Positions 50,669 through 59,458 of a DNA stretch of 64,000 nucleotides are shown one piece after another; position 1 is the stretch's first letter; each line of letters begins with the position of its first letter. A model generated the notes under the pieces. That model was not told the DNA's origin. It did no database searches and saw only the letters and a list, made by a program, of their open reading frames with translations. This DNA comes from Hornefia porci (GTDB lineage: Bacteria > Bacillota > Clostridia > Peptostreptococcales > Anaerovoracaceae): NCBI RefSeq assembly GCF_001940235.1, contig NZ_MJIE01000001.1, positions 1,798,001-1,862,000 on the forward strand. The letters run 5' to 3'. The position numbers and the translations under genes are program-made.

Positions 50669-51391
50669 TCATTGAACCTCCTCCTGCTCTGCGGAATTAT
50701 ACTTTGTTTCTGCAGCCTTATTGTCAGAGACGGCGTGACCGGCCCCGGCGACTGTGTGGTTCGCATAGGTATTCCAGGTCGGTTCGTAATCCTCGTTTGC
50801 CTGATTTCCCCACATGTCCCAGCCGTCACGAACACCGCGGGCGAACAGTTCGATGCGCGGCCCCTGACTGCAGGCCTCAATAATCGGAATGATTTCGTCG
50901 GGTTTTCTGCTGTGCTCCCGCTTGATCGTCCGGATCAGGTTAACCTGAGAGCGGGCGGGCTGGAGAGTTCTGTTCGGGGAGCTTTTTTTCTTTATGCCGA
51001 ACAAAAGCAGTTCTGTTACATTTCTGAAGTAAAAGCCGACGCCTCTGCCGTCCGGCCAGCCGTCCTTTCGAACCTTTTCCCAGACGATGTTCGCTTTGTA
51101 CTCAAAGCCCCACGCGTCCATGACCTCGAGCCCCTCCGGCAGGAGGGCGTTCGGTACCCACAGATATAAATGAGCCTTTTCATCGCAGATTTCCGGAACC
51201 GGAAGCTCCTTGATGTCCTTTAGGGTCATGGTTTCATATCTTTTCAGACGTTTATGTTCAGGAGCCACTTTTCCGGTCCGGTTCTGAAACTGCCACGGGG
51301 GATCAGCGTAAATGGTGTTATACTTCTTCTCTCCTGCGAACGTCAGCAAGTTCTCCGCGGTATCTGTCAATTCTGTCATATCCTTCAACAC
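50669..51391 (-). CDS. MT-A70-family N6-adenine DNA methyltransferase
   Basis: A 240-residue methyltransferase with the DPPW catalytic motif at residues 30-33 (YADPPWQFQ) and HLYLWVPN plus GRGVGFYFRNVTELLLFG as the conserved core of MT-A70 enzymes. It modifies adenine in DNA and protects the host from the linked endonuclease. The GTG start at 51391 overlaps the endonuclease 3' end by 74 bases; ATG 51379 is an alternative. The C-terminal tail (about 207-240) is unusual and includes one copy of a 17-bp direct repeat that flanks the module. Confidence 0.9.
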   Translation of the reverse strand: MLKDMTELTDTAENLLTFAGEKKYNTIYADPPWQFQNRTGKVAPEHKRLKRYETMTLKDIKELPVPEICDEKAHLYLWVPNALLPEGLEVMDAWGFEYKANIVWEKVRKDGWPDGRGVGFYFRNVTELLLFGIKKKSSPNRTLQPARSQVNLIRTIKREHSRKPDEIIPIIEACSQGPRIELFARGVRDGWDMWGNQANEDYEPTWNTYANHTVAGAGHAVSDNKAAETKYNSAEQEEVQ

Positions 51392-52089
51392 ATTCCTTTC
51401 TTATTCCGACTGCCAGAATCGGACAGCCTCCGTTTCTGCGGGAATCAAGTCTGTATAAGAGTTTGCCCATCCAGGTGGTACTTGCTCCGTATTTTCTGAG
51501 CAGCGGTTTTCCCTGATCGTCTGTAGCCGATCTGAAAATTTCATTCAGGTCTTCAGACCGTGTCACGATTACCCCTACGTCGATCAGACCGCAGTCGAAA
51601 TATGTCCGCATCGCGAGCAGATCCCGATCGAAGGTCTGATCTTTGCTGTTCCATTCCAGATCAAAGGCAACTCTGTTCTTCAAAAAGTCGATATTATGTC
51701 CGTCGATATACCCCTCAATCACGGTTTCCTCGAAGGGTTCAGAGGAGAAGCGGCCCCGTCGCTGTGTCGTCTGGCGGGGGTATTTCTTCACTGTCAGATC
51801 CCCGCTGATTCTGATTTCTCTCCAGCCGTAAGGATATAAGATATCGTCAAACTTTTTCGGAATAGGAGATTCGTTTCCGCCGGATCTTCTGATGTCTGCC
51901 AGCGACAGTGAGAGCCGGCTGAGGCAGTCCGTCAGCTCTGACCATTCCTCGGGAAAAGCATAATTCAATATTTCCAGAGCGTGACCGTAATTGTGGAACT
52001 CGAAACGACGCCCCAGCTCCGGACGAATCAGTCTTTCTGTCTCCATGTTTAACCTCCATGTGCCGCAGGTACGCGTGACCGGCCCCGGC
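50733..52089. repeat. 17-bp direct repeats flanking the restriction-modification module
   Basis: GCGTGACCGGCCCCGGC occurs at 50733-50749 (inside the methyltransferase 3' end) and at 52073-52089 (just upstream of the endonuclease start) in the same orientation. The two copies bracket both genes almost exactly. Confidence 0.7.
51318..52046 (-). CDS. BglII/BstYI-family type II restriction endonuclease
   Basis: A 242-residue endonuclease upstream of and overlapping the methyltransferase. IEGYIDGHNIDFLKNRVAFDLEWNSKDQTFDRDL contains the acidic catalytic cluster (E131-x-N133 with preceding aspartates) typical of BglII/BstYI enzymes, whose sites centre on GATC. ATG 52046 has GGAGG at good spacing; the longer frame to 52139 runs through the promoter. 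Having the nuclease first is less common than methyltransferase-first order and would need other control of expression. Confidence 0.85.
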   Translation of the reverse strand: METERLIRPELGRRFEFHNYGHALEILNYAFPEEWSELTDCLSRLSLSLADIRRSGGNESPIPKKFDDILYPYGWREIRISGDLTVKKYPRQTTQRRGRFSSEPFEETVIEGYIDGHNIDFLKNRVAFDLEWNSKDQTFDRDLLAMRTYFDCGLIDVGVIVTRSEDLNEIFRSATDDQGKPLLRKYGASTTWMGKLLYRLDSRRNGGCPILAVGIRKECVEGYDRIDRYRGELADVRRREEV

Positions 52090-52123
52090 ATATATGCCAT
52101 ATTATACCATGCCGGCGGAAAAA
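52087..52123 (-). promoter_or_regulatory. Promoter and palindrome before the restriction endonuclease gene
   Basis: On the minus strand an extended minus-ten TGGTATAAT (TATAAT at 52101-52106) lies just upstream of GGCATATATGCC (52087-52098), a perfect 12-bp palindrome that would cover the start site. It is a likely operator controlling nuclease expression. Confidence 0.55.
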
Positions 52124-52201
52124 AGTGAAATCGTATCATTTGTTACGGAAGCATCTGTGGTAATATAGTAATGTAAGCTCAGGAAGGAGGAAGGGATCAG
52201 T

Positions 52202-52858
52202 ATGAATGGTACATTTTCAGTCGCCGGAGAGCATCCGCCGCGGACGGGCATGACGATCTCCACTGTCTCGGGACTGCGGGGACCGGCAGAGGTTACCTTT
52301 TTCTCCCTGGGTGCCGGAACAGATATCAGCGCAGAGGCATACCCTGTTCCGAGACTGTATGTCGGCGCGGGAGGAAAGACGGATTTCTCTCTGGGGAACA
52401 AAGGAAACATGGCGCATACGGCGGTCTGCGAGGGTGAACTGCTGGCAGCGCCGGCGGACACCCTCTGCGGAATGGCGTCAGAGGGCGGATCAGTGTATAC
52501 GGAAATCGTTCCGGGAAAGGAGTTTACGATGAATCAGGCAGTGAAACCGGGAGAGGTATTGAAACTGGCGGATCTTGTGCCGTATGAGGACGGCAGTATC
52601 GTCAATCTGGATGTGGCGTCCGGGGAAACCATGAAATTTGTAGTCATGGCCTTCGATGAAGGAACCTCGCTCGCGCCTCACAGCGCGCCGGGCGACGCAC
52701 TGGTTTTCGCACTGGAGGGAAAGGGCGTTATCGGCTATGAAGGGAAGGAATATCCGATCCGCGCCGGTGAGAACTTCCGGTTCGCGAAAGGCGGCATGCA
52801 CAGCGTGACGGCTGACGGCAGATTCAAGATGGCGCTGCTTCTGATGCTGGAGCGGTAG
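52202..52858 (+). CDS. Bicupin protein
   Basis: A 218-residue protein with two cupin domains (about 30-100 and 125-215). The second shows LAPHSAPGDALVFALEGKGVIGYEGKEYPIRAGENFRF, the conserved cupin core, with one clear histidine. Such proteins bind metals or small ligands and may be isomerases, oxygenases or sensors. AAGGAGGAAGGG precedes the start. It heads a set with a ferredoxin and a PucR regulator. Confidence 0.85.
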   Translation: MNGTFSVAGEHPPRTGMTISTVSGLRGPAEVTFFSLGAGTDISAEAYPVPRLYVGAGGKTDFSLGNKGNMAHTAVCEGELLAAPADTLCGMASEGGSVYTEIVPGKEFTMNQAVKPGEVLKLADLVPYEDGSIVNLDVASGETMKFVVMAFDEGTSLAPHSAPGDALVFALEGKGVIGYEGKEYPIRAGENFRFAKGGMHSVTADGRFKMALLLMLER

Positions 52859-52947
52859 CCGAAAGGCAGAGTGCGATATTGCCGGATAAACTATGATAAC
52901 GCGGCGCCGGGAAAAGGCGTCTGTGTAATAAACAGGAGGTATTAACG

Positions 52948-53130
52948 ATGAAGTACAAAGTAAATGACGGATGTATCGGATGTGGAGTCTGTGAGGCGAC
53001 CTGCCCTGAGGTGTTCACACTGGTTGACGGCGTAGCTGTGGCGAGCAAGGACCCGGTGCCGGCGGAGTGTGAGGACAGCGCCGCTGAGGCATGTGAAAAC
53101 TGCCCGGTGGGCGTGATTGAAGAGGCGTAG
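52948..53130 (+). CDS. Single-cluster [4Fe-4S] ferredoxin
   Basis: A 60-residue ferredoxin. CIGCGVCEATCP and CENCPVG supply four cluster ligands; an extra cysteine lies in ECEDSAAEAC. It would carry electrons for an oxidoreductase not identified in the immediate neighbourhood. AGGAGG precedes the start and a strong hairpin follows the stop. Confidence 0.93.
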   Translation: MKYKVNDGCIGCGVCEATCPEVFTLVDGVAVASKDPVPAECEDSAAEACENCPVGVIEEA

Positions 53131-53146
53131 AACGTCTGAAAACGGA

Positions 53147-53178
53147 GAGCACGGGTCGGATTTCCACGACCCGTGCTC
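53147..53178 (+). terminator. Hairpin terminator after the ferredoxin gene
   Basis: GAGCACGGGTCG and CGACCCGTGCTC form a perfect 12-bp stem with an eight-base loop, followed by TTCC. Confidence 0.65.
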
Positions 53179-53259
53179 TTCCGATATCCGGATATCCGAT
53201 GCGCTGTCATCGGCGCCGCGGATTGCCGCAGTCTTGAGGAGGGAACAGGAACAGACAAT

Positions 53260-54447
53260 ATGGATATTATGTATGTAAGTCTTCGGGACATTCTCGAGAA
53301 TCCGGTCTTCAGGGAGGCGGAGGTTCTGTGCGGAGCGGAAGGCCTCGACCGTACGGTCGGCCGCGTTTCCGTGTTTGACTGCACCTATGAGGAATCGGTG
53401 ACCGACCCCAATATACTGAGCGACGGCGACCTGTATATCACCTGCCTGGAGCAGTTCAACGACTCAGTCCGCCAGACCCCGCAGGAATTCTTCCGGCTGC
53501 TCATCGAGCAGAAAAGCGCGGGTCTCTTCGTGGTGGGCGAGCACGGACTGGGCAATCTGACGGAGGATATCACCGCGCTTTGTGATGAAAAGAATTTCCC
53601 GGTGATTCACGTACCCATCGAGATGCCCTACGCGCTGATTATGGACACCGTCAATCAGTATATTCTGTTCGACAACACCAATGCGCTGAACGCCCTGAAG
53701 CTCGGGAGGATCCGGTACGCTCGGGAGCAGACGGCGGCAGACCTGGAGATCCTGAACAGCATCAAGCCGGGGATCGGCCGCTTCCTTGCGGTCAGTTACG
53801 TCAGCGGCGAGTTTGATTCAGAACTCTCGAGGCTGCAGCTGTACAAGCACTTTCTGAAAGAGCCCGGCGATTTCTTTGTTCTCAATCAGACACAGAAAAT
53901 CTTTCTGTTCAGCGGAGAAACAAAGGAAGCGCTGCAGCGTCACCGCCGGATCATGATGGAGCGAATACTGGAAAATATGCCGGGAGCCTTTGTGGGCCAG
54001 AGCCGCGTGATGATGCGGCGTGATGTGCGAGAAGCCCTGGAGGAGGCCGGAAAATCGCTGATCATCGCGGAGAAGCTGGGGGTACAAAATCAGGTTTACG
54101 ATCCTCTGAACACCATGCAGCTGCTGCTGATCCTGCGGGATTCACGGGCGGCAGTAGATTTTTATGAGGCGTATGTGGAGCGGATCCGGGAAGGCGGAAT
54201 CTCCCGGGAAAATCTGCAGGAAACGCTTCGGACCGTCGAGGTGTACGCCGCGCAGCAGGGGAATTACAGAAGAGCGGCGGAAGTGCTGGAGCAGCATGAG
54301 AACACCGTCCGTTACAGAGTGAACAAAGTAAGAACCGCTCTGGGGATGTCGGAGGATCCGGTGAAGTTTAATGAAACTGTTGCAATTGCCGTGAAAATCC
54401 GGGCGCTGATCGGAGCCGGGCTGGACGGAGCGATGCCGGAGGAGTGA
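53260..54447 (+). CDS. PucR-family transcriptional regulator (second)
   Basis: A 395-residue regulator with an N-terminal PucR domain (VSLRDILENPVFREAEVLCGAEGLDRTV) and a C-terminal HTH (NYRRAAEVLEQHENTVRYRVNKVRTALG). It probably controls the following nucleobase-type permease and peptidase-like genes. The start is uncertain: ATG 53260 or 53269; GAGGAGGG lies rather far upstream at about 53234. It differs from the PucR gene at 39422 in the central region. Confidence 0.87.
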   Translation: MDIMYVSLRDILENPVFREAEVLCGAEGLDRTVGRVSVFDCTYEESVTDPNILSDGDLYITCLEQFNDSVRQTPQEFFRLLIEQKSAGLFVVGEHGLGNLTEDITALCDEKNFPVIHVPIEMPYALIMDTVNQYILFDNTNALNALKLGRIRYAREQTAADLEILNSIKPGIGRFLAVSYVSGEFDSELSRLQLYKHFLKEPGDFFVLNQTQKIFLFSGETKEALQRHRRIMMERILENMPGAFVGQSRVMMRRDVREALEEAGKSLIIAEKLGVQNQVYDPLNTMQLLLILRDSRAAVDFYEAYVERIREGGISRENLQETLRTVEVYAAQQGNYRRAAEVLEQHENTVRYRVNKVRTALGMSEDPVKFNETVAIAVKIRALIGAGLDGAMPEE

Positions 54448-54597
54448 GCCGCGGCCGAACCGTAGATTGAAATAATTACAAAATATAACGGATAAATTTA
54501 AAATTAAAACAAGGAATTTCATCATCCGATGCGATATAATACGGTAACGCGCTAAAGCGGTGCGTCTTTTGTAATATCGTAAATCGGAGGTTTTGTA

Positions 54598-55911
54598 ATG
54601 GATAAAGTGAAAAAGGCCGGAGGCGGCATGGAAACCACAACTCTGGCTGAGGTTCCCATGGAGGAGCGGAAAAGCTGGATCGATGTCGCCATGATTCAGG
54701 CCGGAATTATGATCTGCGTTCCCAGTCTGATGCTGGGGGGCATGCTTGTGGAGGCGATGTCCTTTAAGAATGCGATTATTTCCGGCATGATCGGTTATGT
54801 TATCGTGGCGGTTCTGTTCTGCCTTATGGGAGTCATCGGCAGTGATATCGGCCGTCCGACCTGCGTCACGGCGATTGCGGGTTTCGGCAGGAAGGGAACG
54901 CGGTATATCATCAGCACGCTGATTTTCATCTCGATGATCGGCTGGTTTGCAGTGCAGACCAGTGTCTGCGGGAACGCATTCTCCAGTCTGATCAAATCGT
55001 CCGCAGGGGAGGACTTCCCGCCCCAGGCCAGTATGGCGATATGGGGGCTCATCATGCTGGTCACCGCGGTTTACGGAATCAATGCGCTGGACTGGCTGAA
55101 CAGAATTTCCGTTCCCGCTCTCTTTGTGATTACCATTGCGGGCACGGTTCTGGCGGTTAACAAGTACGGCACGGGGAATCTGTTCAACGACCCGGACAAA
55201 CCGGGCATGACGATTGTCGGCGGAATTGTGCTGACTGTCAGTTTCATGGCGGCGGGATGCCTGGCGGCTTCGGACATCACGCGTTTTCAGCGCACGAGGA
55301 GGGATACGGTTCTCTCCAGCGTTCTGGGCGTTTCTCCGGCGGGAATTCTGATGGTCGTTCTGGGGGCGGTTATGACCCGGGTCGCGCAGCAGTATGACCT
55401 GACGCAGGTCTTTGTTATGGTAGGGCTGCCGATTCTGGGCATGATCGTTCTGATTGCGGCAACCTGGACCACCAATACCACCAACGCCTATTCGGGCGGT
55501 ATCAATGCGGTTCTGATGCTGCGCCTGGCAGACGACCGGCGCTGGCTGGCGACGATGGTTTCCGGCGTTCTGGGAACGGTATGCGCTCTGCTGGGGCTGG
55601 CGGATCACTTCGAAGCGTTCCTGTATATCCTCGGCGATCTGCTGCTGCCGACCATGGGCGTTATTCTGGCGGACTACTGGATTCTGGGACGGGGAAAGCC
55701 GGAAAATTTCCATATGCCGCAGGGCTTTAACTGGCTCGGCATCGTTTCCTGGCTGGCAGGCTATGCGGTGATCCGGCTGATTCCGCAGGGGATTCCGTTC
55801 GCACAGGGAATTCTTGCCGCGGGACTGCTCTATATTATTCTGACAAAGCTTATCGGGCGGCCGCAGGATAAGCCCGGGTACGTTGACGCTGAGCTGACGG
55901 ATCGGCTGTAG
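54598..55911 (+). CDS. NCS1-family nucleobase permease (CodB-like)
   Basis: A 437-residue permease with about 12 membrane helices. MIQAGIMICVPSLMLGGML, GSDIGRPTCVTAIAGFGRKGTRYI and AASDITRFQRTRRD match cytosine/purine permeases of the NCS1 family. A PucR regulator directly upstream also points to nucleobase or related nitrogen compounds. CGGAGG precedes ATG 54598. No deaminase or hydrolase for nucleobases is adjacent. Confidence 0.9.
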   Translation: MDKVKKAGGGMETTTLAEVPMEERKSWIDVAMIQAGIMICVPSLMLGGMLVEAMSFKNAIISGMIGYVIVAVLFCLMGVIGSDIGRPTCVTAIAGFGRKGTRYIISTLIFISMIGWFAVQTSVCGNAFSSLIKSSAGEDFPPQASMAIWGLIMLVTAVYGINALDWLNRISVPALFVITIAGTVLAVNKYGTGNLFNDPDKPGMTIVGGIVLTVSFMAAGCLAASDITRFQRTRRDTVLSSVLGVSPAGILMVVLGAVMTRVAQQYDLTQVFVMVGLPILGMIVLIAATWTTNTTNAYSGGINAVLMLRLADDRRWLATMVSGVLGTVCALLGLADHFEAFLYILGDLLLPTMGVILADYWILGRGKPENFHMPQGFNWLGIVSWLAGYAVIRLIPQGIPFAQGILAAGLLYIILTKLIGRPQDKPGYVDAELTDRL

Positions 55912-56000
55912 AGGCGGATCCGGGAACAAAGGAAGAATCGGGCGGAAAAGCAGAATGCTCCGCCCGAGACAGAAGACAACAGTAATAGGAGGAAATGAAA

Positions 56001-57032
56001 ATGTTTAAGTATGAGCTGCAGAATGCGGCGGACTGCCTCGTAAAGGATATGTTCCGGGTAAAGAAGGGGGAAACCGTGGTGATTACGGCGGATACCTGCT
56101 CTTATGAGGATGTGGTGGACGCGGTGGCCTCCAGTGCGGCGGCTGCCGGCGCGAAGCTGCTGGTCATTAATATGCCGACGCCGGGAGGCGTAGGGAAGGC
56201 GGCTGATCCGGATCTGCCGGTGGAGGCGCTCTCTGCGGTTCTGACGAAGGCGGACGTCTGGATGGAATTCAATCATCAGTGGCTGCTGTACTCCACTCCC
56301 TTTGAAAATGCGATGAGGGACAATAAAAGCCTGCGTTATATGTGTCTGGTTGATATTGATGCGGCGGTTTTCACCCGTATTATCGGTTCAGTCGATCTGG
56401 AGCAGCTTAAGAAGTTCATGATCGCGGCGAGAGAAAAGCATCTGGGCGCGAAGGTGATGAGAGTGACTACGCCGGCGGGCACGGATGTATCCTTTGAGAT
56501 TGACCCCGGACACCTGATGCAGCTGGACTACGGCGACGCTTCAGCGCCGGGAATGTGGATGGCACCGGGACAGTTCAACATCGTTCCGCGGTTCGGAACC
56601 GTTAACGGAAGAATTGTCTTTGACGGTACAGTAACGCCGCCCTTCGGCAAACAGTTGTCGGAGAATATTTCTCTTACAGTGGAAAACGGCGTGATTCAGA
56701 AGGTAGAGGGCGGAAGAGAAGCCGTTCAATATGAGAGCTGGCTGAAGAGCTTCGAGGATCCGGGTATGTTCAAGATGGCGCATATCGCCTACGGCTTCAA
56801 TCCCGGAGCGATTCTCACCGGAAATGTGGTAGAGGATGAACGCGTCTGGGGCTGTACCGAGTGGGGCATCGGCTACGTCAGCCCGCTGGATGCGCCTCCG
56901 GCCGGTCAGGACGCCGCGTCCCATACCGACGGAATCTGTCTGAACACCAGCGTGTGGCTGGACGGCGAGCCGTTCATGGAGGAGGGACGGATCGTTGATC
57001 CGGAGCTGAAAGCACTGTCGCCGGTTAAATAG
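56001..57032 (+). CDS. M29-like aminopeptidase / NicX-type hydrolase family protein
   Basis: A 343-residue protein related to thermophilic M29 aminopeptidases and to the NicX/2,5-dihydroxypyridine dioxygenase group, which share the fold. RVKKGETVVITADT at the N-terminus and the C-terminal acidic/histidine region (GNVVEDERVWGCTEWGIGYV, HTDGI) resemble these families. Its position after a nucleobase-type permease suggests action on an imported ring compound or peptide; which one is open. ATG 56001 fits AGGAGG at 55987-55992 better than ATG 55995. Confidence 0.8.
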   Translation: MFKYELQNAADCLVKDMFRVKKGETVVITADTCSYEDVVDAVASSAAAAGAKLLVINMPTPGGVGKAADPDLPVEALSAVLTKADVWMEFNHQWLLYSTPFENAMRDNKSLRYMCLVDIDAAVFTRIIGSVDLEQLKKFMIAAREKHLGAKVMRVTTPAGTDVSFEIDPGHLMQLDYGDASAPGMWMAPGQFNIVPRFGTVNGRIVFDGTVTPPFGKQLSENISLTVENGVIQKVEGGREAVQYESWLKSFEDPGMFKMAHIAYGFNPGAILTGNVVEDERVWGCTEWGIGYVSPLDAPPAGQDAASHTDGICLNTSVWLDGEPFMEEGRIVDPELKALSPVK

Positions 57033-57047
57033 AATCGGGCCGTAGCG

Positions 57048-57075
57048 CCGGGAGGGTTATCGCCTCCCGGTTTTG
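57048..57075 (+). terminator. Rho-independent terminator
   Basis: CCGGGAGG and CCTCCCGG (57048-57070) form a perfect 8-bp stem followed by TTTTG. Confidence 0.85.
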
Positions 57076-57398
57076 TTATATCATCATTTTACAAGAAACA
57101 TTAGTGCTTTTTTGTTGAATTTAAAGAGAAAGACAAGGGAAAACTTTATTGAAATTCAGGTGAACGGCCATATGCCATTGAAATAATAAGCATCAGGTTA
57201 TAGTGTAAATGTCCACAATAAGAGGTTCTATAATAGGAGAGCGTAAGAGGTAAATAGAGTTACGGAGGGCAAGAGAAGTAAAAAAATATCTGTAATTATT
57301 CCTAATTTCTCACAAAAAATATACTAATTTAGTAGAGTAAGTCCCATTATGATATAAGTGAAATGCAAGAGTTTTCCTGTAAAGAGGAGGTAGTTGTA
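57076..57398 (+). other. A+T-rich intergenic region with a candidate operator
   Basis: No gene is visible in this 323-base stretch. TACTAA-T-TTAGTA (57322-57334) is a perfect palindrome and TGATATAAG at about 57351 may be an extended minus-ten, so the palindrome could be the operator of the downstream cluster, perhaps for the PadR protein it encodes. The base composition changes here from G+C-rich to A+T-rich. Confidence 0.4.
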
Positions 57399-58226
57399 AT
57401 GAAAAATCAGGAAGCTTTTTTAGGAGAATTTATTGGGACATACTTGTTGGTATTATTTGGAACGGGAGCAGTAGCAGTATCTACGCTGTTTGAACAGTAT
57501 GATGGGATTCTGCCTGTTGCATTAGTGTGGGGTATCGCGGTGACCCTCGGAATTTATACAACTAGAAATTTGTGTTGCGCTCACTTCAATCCGGCGGTAT
57601 CTATTGCTATGGTTGCATCGAGACGTATGTCAGCGCGAAAGCTGCCTGTCTATCTGTCAGCACAATTTACAGGGGCGTTGGCTGCGGCGTTTACAATCTA
57701 TGGTGTATTCGCAAACAATATCGCGACCTATGAATCAGCGAATCATATTATTCGCGGAACCCAAGCTTCTCGGATGAGTGCGAAGATGTTCGGAGAGTAC
57801 TATTATTTTGGGGGAGAGCAAACAGTTTCCATGCCATTGGCCATGGTAGCGGAAGGCTTGGGAACATTTCTGCTGATTTTGATGATCTTTGTGCTGACAG
57901 AAGGATGCAATACGGGTAAACCGGGGAATGACCTGTCACCGATGTTCATTGGACTTTCACTGTGCATGGTTATTTGTTTATTCGCACCATTAACTCAGGC
58001 GGGATTTAATCCTGCCAGAGATTTCAGCCCGCGTATCGTGGCATTTGTTTTCGGTTGGGGGGAGGCAGCATTTCCTGATGCGAAAGGCGGATTCTTCTTC
58101 GTCTATATGTTTGCACCAGTAGTGGGTGGAATATTAGCAGGAATGTTGTTTACAAAGGTTATTGAGCCGACCATGGATCGTAAACTGACAGATTGCAGTT
58201 GCTGCGACAGAGAGGAGGTATTGTAA
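57399..58226 (+). CDS. MIP-family channel (aquaglyceroporin)
   Basis: A 275-residue membrane channel with both NPA signatures: HFNPAVS and GFNPARD. The aspartate after the second NPAR is typical of glycerol facilitators, so it may pass glycerol or another small uncharged solute. ATG 57399 has GAGGAGG at good spacing. It is the first gene of the A+T-rich cluster and its stop overlaps the next start by one base, so the channel is linked to the CobW/UROD genes. Confidence 0.9.
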   Translation: MKNQEAFLGEFIGTYLLVLFGTGAVAVSTLFEQYDGILPVALVWGIAVTLGIYTTRNLCCAHFNPAVSIAMVASRRMSARKLPVYLSAQFTGALAAAFTIYGVFANNIATYESANHIIRGTQASRMSAKMFGEYYYFGGEQTVSMPLAMVAEGLGTFLLILMIFVLTEGCNTGKPGNDLSPMFIGLSLCMVICLFAPLTQAGFNPARDFSPRIVAFVFGWGEAAFPDAKGGFFFVYMFAPVVGGILAGMLFTKVIEPTMDRKLTDCSCCDREEVL

Positions 58227-59329
58227 TGAAAAGTAAGATTATGTTGATTGGAGGATTTCTTGGGGCGGGTAAGACAACGATGTTGTCCGCATTGGCTTCG
58301 GTATTGGAACATCGGAATTACCGTTATGGCCTCATTACTAATGATCAGGCCGCCGGTTTGGTAGACACAGCATTTTTAACTGCCATGGGGAATGAAACGA
58401 GAGAGGTGAGTGGCAGTTGTTTTTGCTGTAATTTCCCAGGATTTGAGTCAGCACTGGCAGAACTTCGGATGGGAGGATGCAATGTGATTCTGGCGGAACC
58501 TGTGGGAAGTTGTACGGATTTATCCGCAACCATTCTGCAGCCGCTAAAGGAGCAATATACAAATATGTATGAAATCGCACCGCTTGCTGTTTTGGCGGAT
58601 CCAATGCGTCTGCAGGCATTATGCTCTGGAGAACATATGGAACTTCATGAAAGTTCCATATACATTATGAAAAAGCAGATGGAGGAAGCAGATATTCTTG
58701 TGATTAATAAATGTGATTTGCTGAGTGAAGAGAAGAGACTTGAATTACAGAAGACAGCGAGTCTGAAATTTCCCCGCGCAAAAGTGTTGTTGGCTTCAGC
58801 GGAAAAGGGTGAAGGTCTAGAGCAATTGGCAGATGAATTACTGTCAGATGAATCTGCCGGAAAGACTCTGGCCTGTGTGGATTACAATATTTATGCGGAA
58901 GGGGAGGCTGTTCTTGGATGGCTGAATCTTGTGACTCAGATTAAATCCGATAGAGAAACTGATTGGAGTGATTTTCTTGAAGTGTATATGAAGGATTTGA
59001 AGAGGATGTTTGTCGAGAAGGCTGCGGCAGTAGGACATTTGAAACTCCTGCTGTCAGGAAAAGATGAGAATTCGTGGCTTTTGGGGAATTTGGTGGGAAA
59101 CGATCGAAACATTTCGTTGCGTGGAAAGGCGCCAGTCTGTCGTGAAGTGATTTTGACGGTTAATGCACGTGTTCAGATGATGCCGGAGCAACTGGCAGAC
59201 AGTGTGATAAGCCTGCTTGAAGCTGCGGAAGTTCAAAATTCCGTCAAAATCACACATGAAATTTTGCGGCAAGAATGCCTCAGTCCCGGACGTCCTGAGC
59301 CAACCTATCACTATGAGGAGGTGCTGTAG
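58226..59329 (+). CDS. CobW/COG0523-family GTPase (first copy)
   Basis: A 367-residue G3E-family GTPase. Walker A is GGFLGAGKTT (residues 9-18), the metal-binding motif is CFCC (Cys65, 67, 68), and INKCDLL is the guanine-specificity motif. COG0523 proteins deliver metals or cobalamin-related cofactors to enzymes. The C-terminal domain (about 230-367) is longer than in YciC-like proteins. AGAGGAGG precedes the start. It is encoded just before the UROD-like protein and may activate it. Confidence 0.9.
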   Translation: MKSKIMLIGGFLGAGKTTMLSALASVLEHRNYRYGLITNDQAAGLVDTAFLTAMGNETREVSGSCFCCNFPGFESALAELRMGGCNVILAEPVGSCTDLSATILQPLKEQYTNMYEIAPLAVLADPMRLQALCSGEHMELHESSIYIMKKQMEEADILVINKCDLLSEEKRLELQKTASLKFPRAKVLLASAEKGEGLEQLADELLSDESAGKTLACVDYNIYAEGEAVLGWLNLVTQIKSDRETDWSDFLEVYMKDLKRMFVEKAAAVGHLKLLLSGKDENSWLLGNLVGNDRNISLRGKAPVCREVILTVNARVQMMPEQLADSVISLLEAAEVQNSVKITHEILRQECLSPGRPEPTYHYEEVL

Positions 59330-59458
59330 AAATTCAAGATGCAGATAAAAAATGTAGTATTTTACTGAAATATTATTCTATTTTTCCCGGAATGGTACTT
59401 GTATAATTGAGTCACGGAAATAGTCTAAGCTGGTGATTAAGAAAAACCGGAGGAAATT

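Noticed and set aside
54142..55929. A 595-residue frame on the minus strand opposite the PucR and permease genes
   Set aside because: It is rich in Arg, His, Asn and Gln without any recognisable domain, and it lies opposite well-supported genes. It is the antisense shadow of G+C-rich codons.
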